A DNA stretch of 64,000 bases from Ananas comosus (GCF_001540865.1 NC_033636.1:2116162-2180161); one strand, 5' to 3'; shown: positions 22,709 through 36,044, counted from the stretch's first letter. The notes: generated by a model from the sequence alone, not told the origin. Translations and numbers: made by a program.

Positions 22709-24855
22709 ATTAAAAATTTCTCTGACCGAATCAAACAAACACGTGGCGAGGGGAATCAAACAAGAAAATCTCAACCTCAAAATTTCTATATAAAAAAAGG
22801 CTTTTCTCGTGACCAAACCCACGTGTAGGCGGGCCCACACACTCGTCCACTTTTCTCCCTACTCCACTGTAGGTGTTCAATTCCGATTACTACACGAATA
22901 CCACCGTAGAGAAATGTCACCACCGTGGGGCCCACTGGATCTCTTCCGCCCAATGGCGATCCGCCACGTTGATACACAACCCTCCGCTCTTTTTGCGACG
23001 CGTGTATGCACCACTACAAATAGGCGATTTGGTTTAGCTATATATTATTTTTAATAAAAAAATAAACATAATGGAAAACAAAATAATTCTCTTATTATAT
23101 GATTCTGATGCAGAACTATATTCAGGCTTCGTTTGGAATTATAGAGAGTTTGTATTATACGCGGTAAGAAAGTATAATAAAAAAATATCCTGTTTATTTT
23201 CGTACGTAATATTGCGTTCTGCATGAGTCGGTTATGATATATTTTTTGTGGTCTTGTCGGAGAACGCAGAAGCATATCTTTGTATGTTTTTACCCTAACT
23301 CTATTTTATCAAATTGCATCTGATAGGCTAAGCCTTACAGAGGGTACCGATCAAGTTATTTTTTTTAGTAATTTAAATCGATTTCTTGTATTAGATTTTA
23401 TTGAGTCTTTAAGTTTTAATTTTTTGAATTTTTAAAATTATTTATTTTATTAATTAACTTTTAGAATTTTTTAACTTTTAGAATTTATTATAAGAAATAA
23501 ATCTTAAAAATTAGATATATGGTTTAGAATTTTTTTTTTAGATATGTTTGGATTAGAAGGAATCTTAAAATCATGGATTTGTTTTAGATTATATTTATAA
23601 TTTGAATGCTAATTAGCCTATATTTTGTTATTTAAGAGTTTTAGTTATGATGAAAAATTAGAGATATGATTTAAGACTTTTTTAAAACAAAATTTTCGAT
23701 TAGAAAAAATATCTGTGAGATTTGTTTTAAATTATGATTATATTTATAGTCTATGTGTGACGCCCCACTTGCAGGGGGTCACCCATCCTAGGCCTACCGA
23801 GTTAATAATTTTAACCCTTTTATATATTATATAATATAAGATCACCTGGAGCTCATACCAGGCCTTGTAATTTCAGAGCTAAGTTATAATAATTTTTTTT
23901 GGTGTTTATGATTTGATTATAACCGTGGTTTCTTCCTTCCCGTCCTTGTCGTATGCGCGGTGGTTAAATTCTTCTTCATAAAAAGGTATTATCCTTTTCT
24001 TTTCTTCCTCATTTTATCTCTTTATCTCTTTTTTTTATTCTTTTTTTCTAAATTTGCTTTTTCAGAATTTCAAAAATAATTCTATAAAATTTTCACACGA
24101 ATTGAATCACCGTATTCATATCCATGCCCTAATCCTTATTTTTCGATCTATGATTTTTCGACCTACGAGCGATGAGAATTAAAGAAATACGATAAAAATA
24201 TAAAAAAAAACATAGTAAGAAATACAAAAAGAAACACAATAATTTAATCATTGGGTTTTAAACATGATGACTGAATAATCATGTTTAACTTAAAAATGCC
24301 CACACGACTCTCTTTTGTTCAATGTGACTGAATAATCATGTTTAACTTAATAACACCCACATAACTCTCTCTTATTCAGTGTGATGCTCACGTAGTAAGG
24401 AAGAGGCCATTTTCGCCGGTTTAAATTTACTGAGATTATTTGTAAAAATAAAAATCAAAGAGGCTAAATGCAGAAAAAAATCTTAATTTGTATTCGATTT
24501 CACAAGAAAAATCAAAAAGTCGAGCCGAACCAAACCGAATCAAAAAAAATCTACTGTCACACTTGCACGATATCGTCAATAATAAGCCAATCATATCTTT
24601 TTTTTTGAGATAAAAGTATAATAAAAAATATTTTTTATTAACTATACTGGGACGGATAAACCCTAAAAATACAATCTAATTGATTGAAAATGCATGTCAG
24701 CAATATAAGGGGTGCATTCAAGATTTTTTTTTTTTTTTCCCCACGGAAACCGAACGGTGCTCACCAGACACACACACACAACAGCAAACATCCCAATACC
24801 CAAACATCCGATCCCAGTAAAGAAGTGGTCCCCACAAACCAAAATCGAATCCCGA
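22709..24855. other. PEAMT far upstream region, no gene
   Basis: AT-rich with an island at 22800-23020. The sequence at about 23759-23795, read in reverse, gives GGATGGGTGACCCCCTG, which resembles the box-C part of 5S rRNA as used by Cassandra-type TRIM LTRs; too short to call. Tandem-like 'gtgactgaataatcatgttt' occurs near 24270 and 24325. Confidence 0.45.
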
Positions 24856-25377
24856 GGGCTTTTTTATAAAATGACTCTCCATAAATTCAATTTTGACAAA
24901 ATAGTCCTATCAAAATTTTATTTGTAAAATTAACCCTCCTTTCGCCACTTAGGCGTAACGTCAGGAATTGTTCAAAAAAAGGTGAATCGTTCACCATCTT
25001 TATTATATTTATTGTGAAGGCGGTGAATGGTTCACCGCCTTCATAAGACGGTGAATCATTCACCGTTTTTAGTACAAATCTCTACTCTGATGCGCAAATT
25101 TTTTTAAGTCCAGAATATGGTGTCCTTGATAAGATGGTGAATCGTTTCCCGTCTTCTCGAGGGCACAGAAACGGAAGATTTTGCACTAAAGGCGGTGAAT
25201 GATTCACTGCCTTCTGAAGGCGGTGAACCATTCATCGCTTTTACAATAAATATTACAAAAACGGTAAACGATTCACCGCGTCCACGTGGCGAAAGAAGGG
25301 TTAGTTTTACAAATAAAATTATGGCAGAGTCATTTTACCAATTTTGAGTTTCTGGAGAGTCATTTTATAAAAAAACC
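24856..25377. mobile_element. MULE-type MITE with seven-palindrome array, in the PEAMT promoter
   Basis: The flanks are GAATCCCGA and TAATCCCGA (24847-24855, 25378-25386), a 9-bp duplication with one mismatch. The terminal inverted repeats are about 95 bp, start GG(G)CTTTTTTATAAAATG and end inward at CCTTCTTTCGCCACG-type sequence. Between them about 300 bp carry seven variants of GCGGTGAATGGTTCACCGC. There is no ORF. It ends about 95 bp upstream of the PEAMT TATA box, so the palindromes sit in the proximal promoter. Confidence 0.87.
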
Positions 25378-25472
25378 TAATCCCGATTCGCTTTTTTTAT
25401 ATATATATATATTTTATTTTTATTTTTTATTTTTTATTTTTTTAAATAAATTTTTTGGCCCGCCCCTTCGCC

Positions 25473-25480
25473 TATAAAAG
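25473..25480 (+). promoter_or_regulatory. PEAMT TATA box
   Basis: CCTATAAAAGAG lies downstream of a CCGCCCC motif and 153 bases before the upstream ORF. A pyrimidine-rich start region (ttctcctcagaccc, about 25499-25512) follows at the usual distance. This is inferred from motif and position. Confidence 0.65.
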
Positions 25481-25625
25481 AGTCGGCGAAGCCCCTTCGT
25501 TCTCCTCAGACCCATTCCCCCCTACGATCTCTCCTCCGACATTGTAGTAGCGTTTCTAGGGTTTTTAATTAATTCAATTTTACGCATTTTTGGTTTTGGG
25601 GGTTAATTTGGGGGTGTCAGCATAT

Positions 25626-25703
25626 ATGCAGCAAAAGGGCCGGTCCTATAACCGTCGATCCCGGAGCTTCTCTCGATCTCGCGTCGCCATTGAGGGATCT
25701 TAG
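25626..25703 (+). CDS. Conserved upstream ORF in the PEAMT leader (25 aa)
   Basis: An ATG-to-TAG ORF of 25 codons sits 91 nt before the PEAMT start. The peptide is basic and Arg/Ser-rich (MQQKGRS..., RRSRSFSRSRV, ending EGS). Plant PEAMT mRNAs are known to carry a conserved uORF of about this size (uORF30 of Arabidopsis XIPOTL1/NMT1) through which phosphocholine represses translation of the enzyme. The match in size, position and host gene supports the same role here; I could not align the peptide. Too short to be found by ordinary ORF cut-offs. Confidence 0.8.
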   Translation: MQQKGRSYNRRSRSFSRSRVAIEGS

Positions 25704-25794
25704 CATTTTCTTAGCTCTAATTACTGTGAACATCTCATATACCCACAAAACAAGAAAAAAAATTAAATTTTGAAAAAAAAAACTGAAGAGAACG

Positions 25795-26249
25795 ATGGCT
25801 TCTGCGTACGGTAAGATAGATCTCTATCCAGATCTGCACATTTTTGTTTTTTTTTATTTTTATTTTTAATTTTAAGATGAAAACATGACCAGATGATGAG
25901 TTTGATGGTGGAACATATGATTGAACATATTATGTGTCGTGTTAAAATTTTGTTATGTCTTAAGATGAAAGGAGATGTGAGATTGTGTTGTGGAGCATAT
26001 GATCGAACACGTTGTGTGTGTCCGTATTTTGAGCTATTATTGTTGTTTTTTTGGTAATGGGGGAGCAGGGGAGGAGGAGAGGATGGCGCAGAAGACGTAC
26101 TGGTTGGAGCATTCTAAAGAGCTCACCGTCGAGGCGATGATGCTCGACTCTCGCGCCTCCGATCTCGACAAAGAAGAGAGGCCTGAGGTATAATCTCCAC
26201 TGCACCTTCTCTGATTTTATTTTATTTTATTTTATGTTTTCTGATACTG

Positions 26250-26285
<36 letters not shown>

Positions 26286-29200
26286 TACTACTACTTTTTT
26301 AGAGGGAAAGTTCAAAATGCCTCCTATATAGTGCAAAGTTTTTTCTCTTGATTTTTATTTCTACTTTGTGTTTATTTTTCCTGATGTAAGTTATTGCTTC
26401 ATTTTTTTTTCTTGCTTTATTTTGTTTCCTTGATGATGGATGGTATAATGTGGAGTTGGAAAAGCAGATAAACTATTTGTGAAAAAAATGTAACTCTTAT
26501 CTTCTGCACTGTGCTGTGAGATGCACGTGGTTGTCTGTCCTAGAAAAGAGCCTGGTGTGTTGTTGGTACTTCGTAGTACAATTATTAGGAAAGGGTGATG
26601 ATATTCACAACACCGATTTTGATAGGGACAGAGCAAGTTCTAGCTTTATTGATTGCTCTATTTCTTAAACTGTTAGTGATAGCCTGTATTTTCAACTTTT
26701 TAACTGAGAGAACTAGAAATTAGCTCCGTCTCTATCAAAATTAGATTTGTGAATGTTAGCTCCTATTAGGAAAGAATGTGAGAAAAAAGGGTCACGTTGG
26801 AAACAAATATGTTGTAGGTGTGCACTGAGAAAGGTTGCTGCTTTTGGTATCCTCAAAGTTGCTCTCAAAGGTTGCTGATTCGTTGGCAATTACATGTGGT
26901 TGACGTCGATGAATCCATGCGTGCAACGCGAGTGAATGCCAGCACATCAGCAGCTTTTGGGGGCTCCGTAATGGGTACCCAAAGCATTACTCAATTAAGA
27001 AGAATGTTGTGTTTTGGATAGACCATAAGGCTCTTTCGAAAGTTGCTGATGTATTAGCAGTTAGGCGCGGAGGTCATTGATTGGCTCGTGTACGCAATAT
27101 GAGGCACTGTTGTGCATCAGTAGCTGTTTGGAGGTTCTAAATAGTATGCCTAAAGCACTCCTTACTAAAAAAGAGTTTTTCTACAAGTGTTCTAAAGGTC
27201 TCCTCAAAGGCCATTGATGCATTGACAGTTAAATATGTTAGGGACTAATTAGTTTATAGTGCAACACAATGCACTGCCAGCGCATCAGTGGCACTTTGGG
27301 GGCTCCAAAAAGGGTATCCCAAGCATTATTTAAGGAGAAATAGTGTTGCCATAGGTGTGATCAAACGTTCTTAACAAATTGTCGATGTATTGAGGCATTG
27401 ATTGGTTCATGCGTGTGACGCGTGATTGCTAGCGCATCAGCGGCTTTTTAGGGGCTAGAGAAAGGGTACTTAGTGCATAACTCATTAAGAAATAGTGCTA
27501 TGCTATTGGTAACCTCAAATGTTCTCTCAAAGACCGTTGATGTGCCGGCAATCACACGTAGCGGATGCTGAATGGTTCACATGCGCAACTTGAGGTGTTG
27601 CTAGTGGATTATTGACACTTTGGTAGTTACATTAGGGGTTATCTAAAGAATTACCAAATAAGAAGATTTTTGCTGAAAGTACCCTCAAAGTTTTCTTAAA
27701 AGGCTGTTGATGTGCTGGTAATTACACGTGATTGGTGTTCGTCGGTCAATGTGTGTGATTTGAGATGCTATTAGTGCATTAGTAGAACTTTAGCGCTACA
27801 TTAGTGTTACTTGAAAGGCTAAAACATAACCTAATGAGAGCAAGTGTGCTAATTTAAACTCACCGGTCTTTTCAAAGGCTATTGATGTTTAAGCAATAAT
27901 GCACGAATGACATGCTAATTCATGCACGTGAACTAAGGTGTTGCTAGCGCATTTGCGCTCTTTGTGGACTGCATAAGAGATATTGCTAGCATTGCATAAT
28001 GAGAAAGTGTATTGTTATTTATACCCTCAAAAGGACCCTTTAATGGCTAGTGACATGCTATCAATCACTTCGCATGCACAACTTGAATTGTCGTCATTAC
28101 TGACAATTTTAGGACTGCACAAAGGATCCCGAAAAATAAATAAAGAATGTTCAAAGGGTATTGTAAAAGATCCTCTTAAAGATTGTTGATGCATTGGCAA
28201 TCCTGCGTAGCGGGATTTGATTGTTTCATGCAAGCAAATCAAGCTACTGCCAGCATAACAATAGCCCTTTAGGGGTTGCAAAAGGAGGTATCCAAAGCAT
28301 TACAGTGAGAAAGAGTGCTACTAATATCCTCAAAAAAGTCCTCTCAAAGGCCACTAAGGTGCTAGCAATCCCACGTGGTGGCCAATGATTAGTTCAGGTG
28401 CACGTATTGAGATGTTTTTAGTGTATCATTTGCTTTTTGCGGGTCACACAAAGTGGTACCAAAAAAATTACTCAATGATGTTTAAAACTGAGGCAAATAA
28501 ATGAAAATTAATGTCAGATATTAGTTGGTATTGCGTTGGATCAGGTTGGCCCATTGGAGATTGGACCCAATAGGATTGAAAATTTAACCTTATACCCTAA
28601 GCCTAATCGTTTTATGTCCATGTCAGGTAGTCGAGAGCAACAATATAAATCTTTGGTTGTGTCAAGGTGCAAAACTGACATGAATGAGTAGAGCAAATCA
28701 ATGCAATATATGTCTTTGAAGTGTTTAGTCTAATTAAATCTTATCTTTTGTGTAATTTCTAAAATAAATTGTCATTATTGTGAAAGAAATAATTATATAT
28801 ATCTCAAACCCAGTGAAATTTAGGAAGGAAAAACATCAAGAGAAACAACAAAATGAAGACAAAATTTATTAGAAAATAGGTCTGCAAGCATAATTTCGTT
28901 TCTTGATTTAAACCTCTTAACTAACATGTTGTTTGATTTTAGAAAAGTTTTTAAGAACTTAATGGCTTTTCTAAATAGAAATTTTCAATTTCTTGACAGC
29001 ATATTCTACACCTTCTCGGAATAAAACCGCTAAGTTCTAACAGAGCTTGATGAAATTTTCTAAAATCAAATAACATGTTCGTTGAGGGGTTTAAATGCAA
29101 AAAAAATATACTTTGCACCTTTTTTAGATGATCTATATTTTGGAGTGGTTAGTAAAATTTTTTGCCAGAAGATAACATTGTAGGAATAATTGTTAGAAGA

Positions 29201-31030
29201 TAAAAATCATAAACCACAGTAGGTATGTACTAAACATATTCAATTATCAATAGAACTTGCCAAAACATTGAAGTTGTGTATATACTAAATTATCATTAGT
29301 CAAAAATTTTAAGTGGGTTTGTTTCTACTTGTGGGTACATTTAATATATGCAACATATTTGAAAATTTCAGTAGGTCTCAATAGTTGTGGCTCCACACAA
29401 AAAATGGAGACCTAGCTCCTGCTTGGTTCTTGTCGGTCTATGTAAGCTTGTTTGAGTGAGAAAAATTATGATTTCATTGGATAATTGAGAATAAAGTCAA
29501 CTTAATTGTTTGATTTTCATTCTATGAAAGTTTCTTAGGACTGTAGGGGGTGAAGCAACTATATTCAGGGATAAGTGCAATATAATAGGTATAAAGTGAA
29601 GCAGGGCACAGTTCCATGATATTGGTTATTTCTATGTATTTTAGATAATCTGGTTTGGCTAGAATATCGAACCCCTTCATTTTTTGTTTCCGGGCTTTCT
29701 TTGATCTAGTGTAATAAATTGCTTTTCCAAAGGCTAGGTGAGTAGCTATTTCTTGTTCATATCTTTATTCCATCCCTTCTCTTTATCCTCCTTTTCTTCA
29801 ATTCCTTGGTGTCTACTCTTCCGGTTCCCTTTATAATATGCTTTTGCCAAAATGTTCAAACCCACTATAGCCCGAAGCATCCTCACTAGTTAATATCAAG
29901 TATTGTCCGGAGGTAACAACTTTTATTATACATAATCTATTAGATGAGCAAAGCTACTTATACATTTCAATTGGGGTGTACATTTTACATCTCACCTATT
30001 CAATGGGTGGGGTAGTCTCATTAGTCACATCCAGTGACCAGTGAGTGACTCCCACCCATTGGATGGATGGGGTGTAAGATGTACACCCCGATTGGGGAGT
30101 ACAAGTCGCTTCTTCCTTGTTAGATAGTATAGTAGTTTATTGAAGTTAAATAGTGCTCATAGATTACAATATTGTATTATTTACAGTCACCTTCGTAATT
30201 AGAAAGATTGGAGGGGCCTAACGCTAGAATCATTTGCATTTTTGCACCTGATTCTTCAGCTTAGAGAGAGATCAGCAATGAAGTAGGCAATATTTCGTAA
30301 AGGTGGAGAAAGGAGGGGGGGGGGTGCGCGTCACGAAGGATTCTAACTCTAGACACATTAGTTCTATCTAGTTAGTAAATACGATGGTTGTGACGGCATA
30401 CTAATGCAGTAATCAGTTGGGATTAGGATAAACAATTTAGCAAGAGGTTTGAGAAAGAGAGTGGATGCTGGTTATTGAGGACGTTTTTTTTTTTAAAAGA
30501 TTGCAAGATTAGCCTGACTTGTCATGTTTCAGACACATTTGATTACAACAGATATCTGACACAGTTTCTAATTTAATTGTGTTAAAATTCAATCTCTGTT
30601 CAATTTACGGTTATCATATCTGAGATTGCTGCCAATTCAAACCTGATGTTTAACTTGTCTCGGAAAAGTTGGTGTTCTATAGATCTCAAGCTCAAGTACT
30701 GAACTGTAAGTACGAGAGGGAACTTAGACCTTCGGCACAACATTTTGGCTATTTTTGCATGTTATTTCTCATTAATAGAGTATCAGAGTTATTATATTTA
30801 CATATAAGAGGTCCCATGCTTTGTGCTACAGGTTCTTTCTCTACTTCCACCATATAACGGGAAGTCAGTTTTGGAACTTGGCGCTGGCATTGGTCGTTTC
30901 ACTGGTGATTTGGCAAAAGAAGCTGGTCATGTTCTGGCCCTGGATTTCATTGAGGATGTGATTAAGAAGGTATGACAACTTTTTCTCCACAAGGAAATAT
31001 TAGTTGATAAAGCTAGATTTAGGTTCAAGG

Positions 31031-31085
<55 letters not shown>

Positions 31086-34000
31086 TTGCCACTTTACTTA
31101 TGCCGCGTGATCTTCAATATGTTGCTTGTGCAGAATGAGAGCATAAATGGGCATCATAAGAACGCAAGCTTCTTGTGTGCTGATGTGACATCTCCGAACT
31201 TGAAGATTAATGAAGAATCTGTGGATCTGATTTTCTCGAACTGGTTACTGATGTATCTTGCAGATGATGAGGTGATCACCTATGAACTTATAATGTTCTT
31301 CTGCACTTCAAATCTTCTCCTAGTAATAGGGTGTTGGCAAGATGAATTTTATGCACTTCACAACTGTTTTCACCTATGTATTAAGAAGGAACTCAGCAAT
31401 ATAATTGTTCGAATGTATTCCTTGGGTAGATTCAACTTATGTATACGTAAGAAGGAACTTGTAATTCCTTGATATTATTAATTTATATGTTCACTGCATG
31501 CATGCATGCATGATGTTGCTTTAGTAAATGCAGGAATTAATGATGCTATAGTAAATGCGGGAATTAATGATGCTACTACACTACTACAGTAAGCAAATAA
31601 TTTTAGGGATATAAATTCTTTGTGTTGATTAAGTCATCCTATGATATGTTATGAACTATTTACATTATTCATCACCTCAAGTGTGGTGAACCGCTTCTTC
31701 ACAATAATAATGCAACAATATTGCTATTTTAGGAGCTAGATTTTTGGCAACATTACGTAGTAAGTAGTCATGGTGGCAGACCTTGCATAACTGCAACCTA
31801 GTTTTTCATGCAGAAACCCACCTAGACAGTAGATGATGACCTTTCATAACTGCATTGCCAGTTTGTGGGGTAGTTTTTGCTTCTTAGTATTTCTTAGAAA
31901 TCAGTAGTTTGAGTTGGAAAGAAGACGATGCAAGCTGATGCAAGTTATTAGTTTTATGGGGATTTTTTTTTTGGTTAGGATTTTGCACTACATTTTGATG
32001 CTCTTCAACATTTTCAGAAACCTTAAATTTGCCTTTCTCGTTGTTTAGAGGATATCTTATTTTAGTTTCTAGTATTTAATCTTCCTGCTATTATTCGTAT
32101 AGGTGGTGAAGTTAGCAGAGAGGATGGTTAAGTGGTTGCAGGTTGGTGGCTATATTTTCTTTAGAGAGTCCTGCTTCCACCAATCTGGTGACTCCAAAAG
32201 GAAAGTTAATCCAACACATTATCGAGAGCCGAGGTTTTACACTAAGGTGACATCCTTAATCCCTTCTCCTTATGTTATGATATTTTGGGCATGCTAATGA
32301 TTTTATTTTTTGGTTATATGACCTGATCTAACACTTTGACATGCTAGTTAATAATGCTGTTTTGAAATAAAATTTTGCTGAAGAAGTGTAGTTAGCCCTT
32401 TTCTGTTACGAGTTCGATTAAACTCTCAATGACATTTTAAAGTTGAAGTCCTGACTAGCTGTTTCTCTCATTTCCTATTTGAAACTTTTTTTTTGACAGG
32501 TATTTAAAGAATGCCATACCTATGATGAACATGGGAACTCCTTCGAACTGTCTCTTATTACCTGTAAGTGCATTGGAGCCTATGTCAGGAACAAGAAAAA
32601 TCAAAATCAGGTTAGTCTCTCTCCTTTTGGTTTATTCCTTATATTATTTTCATCACTATTTTTTTCAACGTATGCAATTCTTTTAATTAAATTGCTCAAA
32701 TACATTAACTGTTCACATCTTGCAGATTTGTTGGATATGGCAAAAGGTGAAGTCAAATGATGATAGAGGGTTCCAACGTTTCTTGGACAACGTACAGTAT
32801 AAAAGCAATGGGATTTTACGCTATGAACGTGTCTTTGGAGATGGTTTTGTGAGCACCGGAGGAATTGGTATGTATCTGTTCTTCCTTTTTGTTTTTTTTT
32901 CTTTTTGGAGCTCAATAGATGTGGTAGAACATTTATTTGGTTCATCCTGTCCTTGTTGAGAAAAAATTTTCTAGTAGTTATGATTAATAAAGCAATTTTT
33001 GTTGCTTTTAGCGCAATAACTTGATTCTGTGAAATTTACTTGTTTGTTGAACTTTCATAATTTACAGTTGTAAACATGTGCTAAACTGCTGATTGGTTTT
33101 GAACAAGAAATGGTCATCGAAATATATTACAAATGAACTGCATCTGTTTTTCAACCTTAGTATCTGCTATGTTGCTTAGTAAGTAATGAAGAGTATATGA
33201 AGAAAAGAGGAGCAGTACTACTGATTATTACAAGTTTCTATTTGTATAAACTATAAACTTATGATATGTCTGTTAGATGTGAAGAAAAGAGTGGGTTAGG
33301 GATGCATTATAATCTTTTTAGCTTATACCACTTCTAATAATTGAAAAGGAAAAAAAAGAAAAAAAGAAAGCTTCCAAATGTTGCATGTACCTATCATTTG
33401 ACATTAGCTTGCCGAAGAATATTCTATATTATTGTAATTTACGGACACAGTATTCTTATTGCATGCTTCCGTCAACTTTCTCGAGTGCATTTAAGTGCAA
33501 CAGATTTTCTAACTTAAACATGAGTTCCTTTTTTGAATTTTTGGCTTGCAATCATTCTCTTGTTTTTGTTCTTCAATGTGACCTCACTATTACATTTCCC
33601 TTACCAGAAACTACGAAAGAGTTTGTGGCGAAGCTGGACCTTAAGCCCGGGCAGAAGGTGCTTGATGTGGGGTGTGGAATTGGGGGAGGTGATTTTTACA
33701 TGGCGGACAACTTTGATGTTCACGTGGTTGGTATCGACCTTTCCATTAATATGGTCTCTTTCGCGCTCGAACGTGCCATTGGGCGCAAGTGCTCAGTCGA
33801 GTTTGAGGTTGCTGACTGCACGAAGAAAATGTATCCGGACAACTCATTCGATGTGATATATAGTCGTGATACCATACTTCACATACAGGTTTGTCCAGTC
33901 TTCATCAAGTAGCTGCTAGTATTATTCTTCTACATGTTATTATCTATTTACTGGTTTAAGACTTGTGCTGTACATCTTTAGTAGTACTTTCTTCTCCCAA

Positions 34001-35239
34001 GTGCTATTGAGTGGGAATAGTGGTTGATATCTCCACTATTGCACTGACATCCTTTGGAAAGATGGAATTCATGTCTAGAATTAGGTAACCCAAATATTCT
34101 TGCGGACTGCTTAGTTTGTGGAGATAGCAATTCCATGGTAAGGATGGAATACTGCTATCCTCGTCGGCGACCAAGTATTAATCATTCATGGAATTTTTGC
34201 TTGAACTAATTTCTTGTCATGGACTTTTTTACCTCTCTTTAAACCAAACATAATTTTAAAGTACTTAGCCGATATTTTCTACTGAGAAAATAAGGTTTCC
34301 CCTAGGTATTGCATAACCAGACTGATGTTTCGGTGACAAAAAGTGCCACAACCTTGCGCATGAGCATATTTCATAGTTCTTGCAAGCTTGAATACATTGG
34401 TATTATATTTTCTAGTAACATTGTAATTGATGAATTCCTGTTATGCTCATTTTTGTTTTTTTAGGATAAACCCGCATTATTCAGAAGCTTCTTTGAGTGG
34501 CTAAAGCCAGGGGGGAAGCTTCTCATTTCTGATTACTGCAAGAGTTCTGGTGCACCTTCCGAGGAGTTTGCAGAGTACATTAAGCAAAGGGGGTATGATC
34601 TGCACGATGTGAAAGCATATGGACAGGTTGTCTTCTTGAACTCGTTTTCTTTCGAAACCATTTTGTCTTAACATACTTGCGCATACTGATATGAATTCCC
34701 GGAAAAAAAAAAAGGGTAACTCTGGTCTCTTTTATTATTGTGTCCTTCTAGATGCTTGAGGAATCTGGTTTTCGCGACGTTGTTGCGGAAGATCGCACTG
34801 ATCAGGTTCTCTCTCTCACCCCCCCGTGCATGACTTCCATGACAGCATACTACTTGATTCCAGTTACAATGTTAAAACCAGTTTTGTGAATAGCAATTTG
34901 AGAAGTCTGAGATACTGTAGTGGGTTTACCATCCACATACATTCTATGAATGTAAAAACTTGTAACTATGTTTTTGTTTATTTTTTCCCTCAGTTTCTCG
35001 AAGTTCTGCAGAGGGAACTTGATGTAGTGGAGAAAGACAAAGACGCATTTATACATGATTTCTCTGAGGTGCTTACAATGCTAAAACCGGTGTTTTCTAT
35101 ATTTTGTTGATCTTGTCTCACTCTTTTTGAATTCGATGCACAGGAAGATTATGATGACATAATTAATGGATGGAAAGCGAAGCTGAAGCGGAGCTCAGTT
35201 GGCGAGCAGAGGTGGGGCCTATTTATTGCCACGAAATAA
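25795..35239 (+). CDS. NMT1 (PEAMT): Phosphoethanolamine N-methyltransferase
   Basis: A cytosolic enzyme that methylates phosphoethanolamine three times with S-adenosylmethionine to give phosphocholine, the committed route to choline and phosphatidylcholine. Coding exons: 25795-25810, 26069-26187, 30832-30969, 31134-31271, 32103-32246, 32500-32610, 32726-32867, 33608-33888, 34465-34626, 34752-34805, 34994-35068, 35144-35239. All GT-AG, phases consistent, 491 aa, the same length as Arabidopsis NMT1. Two tandem methyltransferase domains: the first with VLELGAGIG at 58-66 and FSNWLLMYL, the second with VLDVGCGIG at 287-295, GIDLSINM, and SRDTILHIQ near 355-363. No broken exon. Intron 2 is 4.6 kb and full of repeats, the others are short to about 850 bp. 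Expression is probably controlled by the leader uORF; a MITE sits in the promoter. Confidence 0.97.
26833..28485. repeat. Degenerate tandem satellite in PEAMT intron 2 (about 10 x 165 bp)
   Basis: A phrase of the type 'GGGGCTCCAAAAAGGGTA' recurs near 26961, 27130, 27300, 27452, 27621, 27791, 27964, 28112, 28274 and 28441, spacing 148-173 bp. Each unit also carries 'accctcaaag', 'aaaggctgttgatg', 'ggcaatNacacgtgg', and 'gctagcgcatcagc' in the same order. Copies are strongly diverged, so this is an old array. No ORF spans it. Confidence 0.85.
28898..29102. mobile_element. MITE in PEAMT intron 2
   Basis: The left arm (TTGATTTAAACCTCTTAACT ... 'tgtttgattttagaaaa') is complementary to the right arm ('ttttctaaaatcaaataaca ... 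cgttgaggggtttaaat') over about 75 bp. Non-coding. Borders approximate. Confidence 0.75.
29949..30114. mobile_element. Short MITE in PEAMT intron 2
   Basis: Arms of about 60 bp: 'ttggggtgtacattttac...caatgggtgggg' and the complement of 'cccacccattgg...gtgtaagatgtacacccc'. Total about 165 bp with a small loop. No clear target duplication. Confidence 0.7.
31037..31083. repeat. (TA)n microsatellite in PEAMT intron 3
   Basis: About 23 TA units without interruption, 50 bases before the exon-4 acceptor. Length polymorphism is likely. Confidence 0.9.
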
Positions 35240-36044
35240 TGATCGAGAGAGTTTGACATTTTCAATAATAATGTTTGATCATGAGATTGATCTCTTTATC
35301 CCTTCGGTTTACCATACTAGATGGTGCTTGGTTTACTATTTGGACTGTTTATGTTTGAACTCGACGAACCTTTATTAGTATCTTATTGTTGCTTAGTTCA
35401 TTGTGGGACCTCTTTACCAAAATAAATGAAGTTCATTGTGGGAGTATGATGTTATGTTCTTGTTCTACTCTCTGCTTGTTGGGTATTTTGGCTCGAAATT
35501 GTCGAACATAACCTATTTTATTTTAGACTATAGAATCAGAATGAGATTTATTAATTTGAATAGTTGTTGTTTATTTTGCAGAAATCAGATTTTTATTTTT
35601 ATTTCAATTATGAACCAAACATGCCCTTATCTTTACAACTACTAGTAGTTTCCTTTTGTTTTCTCATTTTTAATTTTTTGCAATTTTATGATGGAAACAA
35701 AGACTATTGAATTTTATGATGGGCACAAGCCACCTTTCTGTTTTTTCCTTCTTTTTTTTTCCCTCGAGAATTGACTTTATACGACTTACAAATGCACGAG
35801 TGCAAGTCATGTAATCGAGCTTCGCCCTCTCACAATCTTATGTAGAAATACAAGAACATACGTATTTTTAATGATAGTTTAATTCGAATTTTACTACGTC
35901 CTTTTTTTGATGTGATGTTTGTCATCTCACGTGACTTACCGAATTTTGTTAGGTATATATCCTATGTGTAGTCTCCGTTGTAGAGAGTACTTTTTGTACC
36001 GATTATTTAAAGATAAAAAACATCTGATCAGCTCTTTCTTAAAC
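35240..36044 (+). other. PEAMT 3' flank
   Basis: The 3' UTR probably ends within the first few hundred bases (AT-rich, several AATAAA-like words such as 'aaaataaatgaag' near 35419). No further gene. Confidence 0.5.

Noticed and set aside
23759..23795. 5S rRNA gene or Cassandra LTR
   Set aside because: Only about 17 bases resemble the 5S box-C end; the rest does not match, so it is noted but not called.
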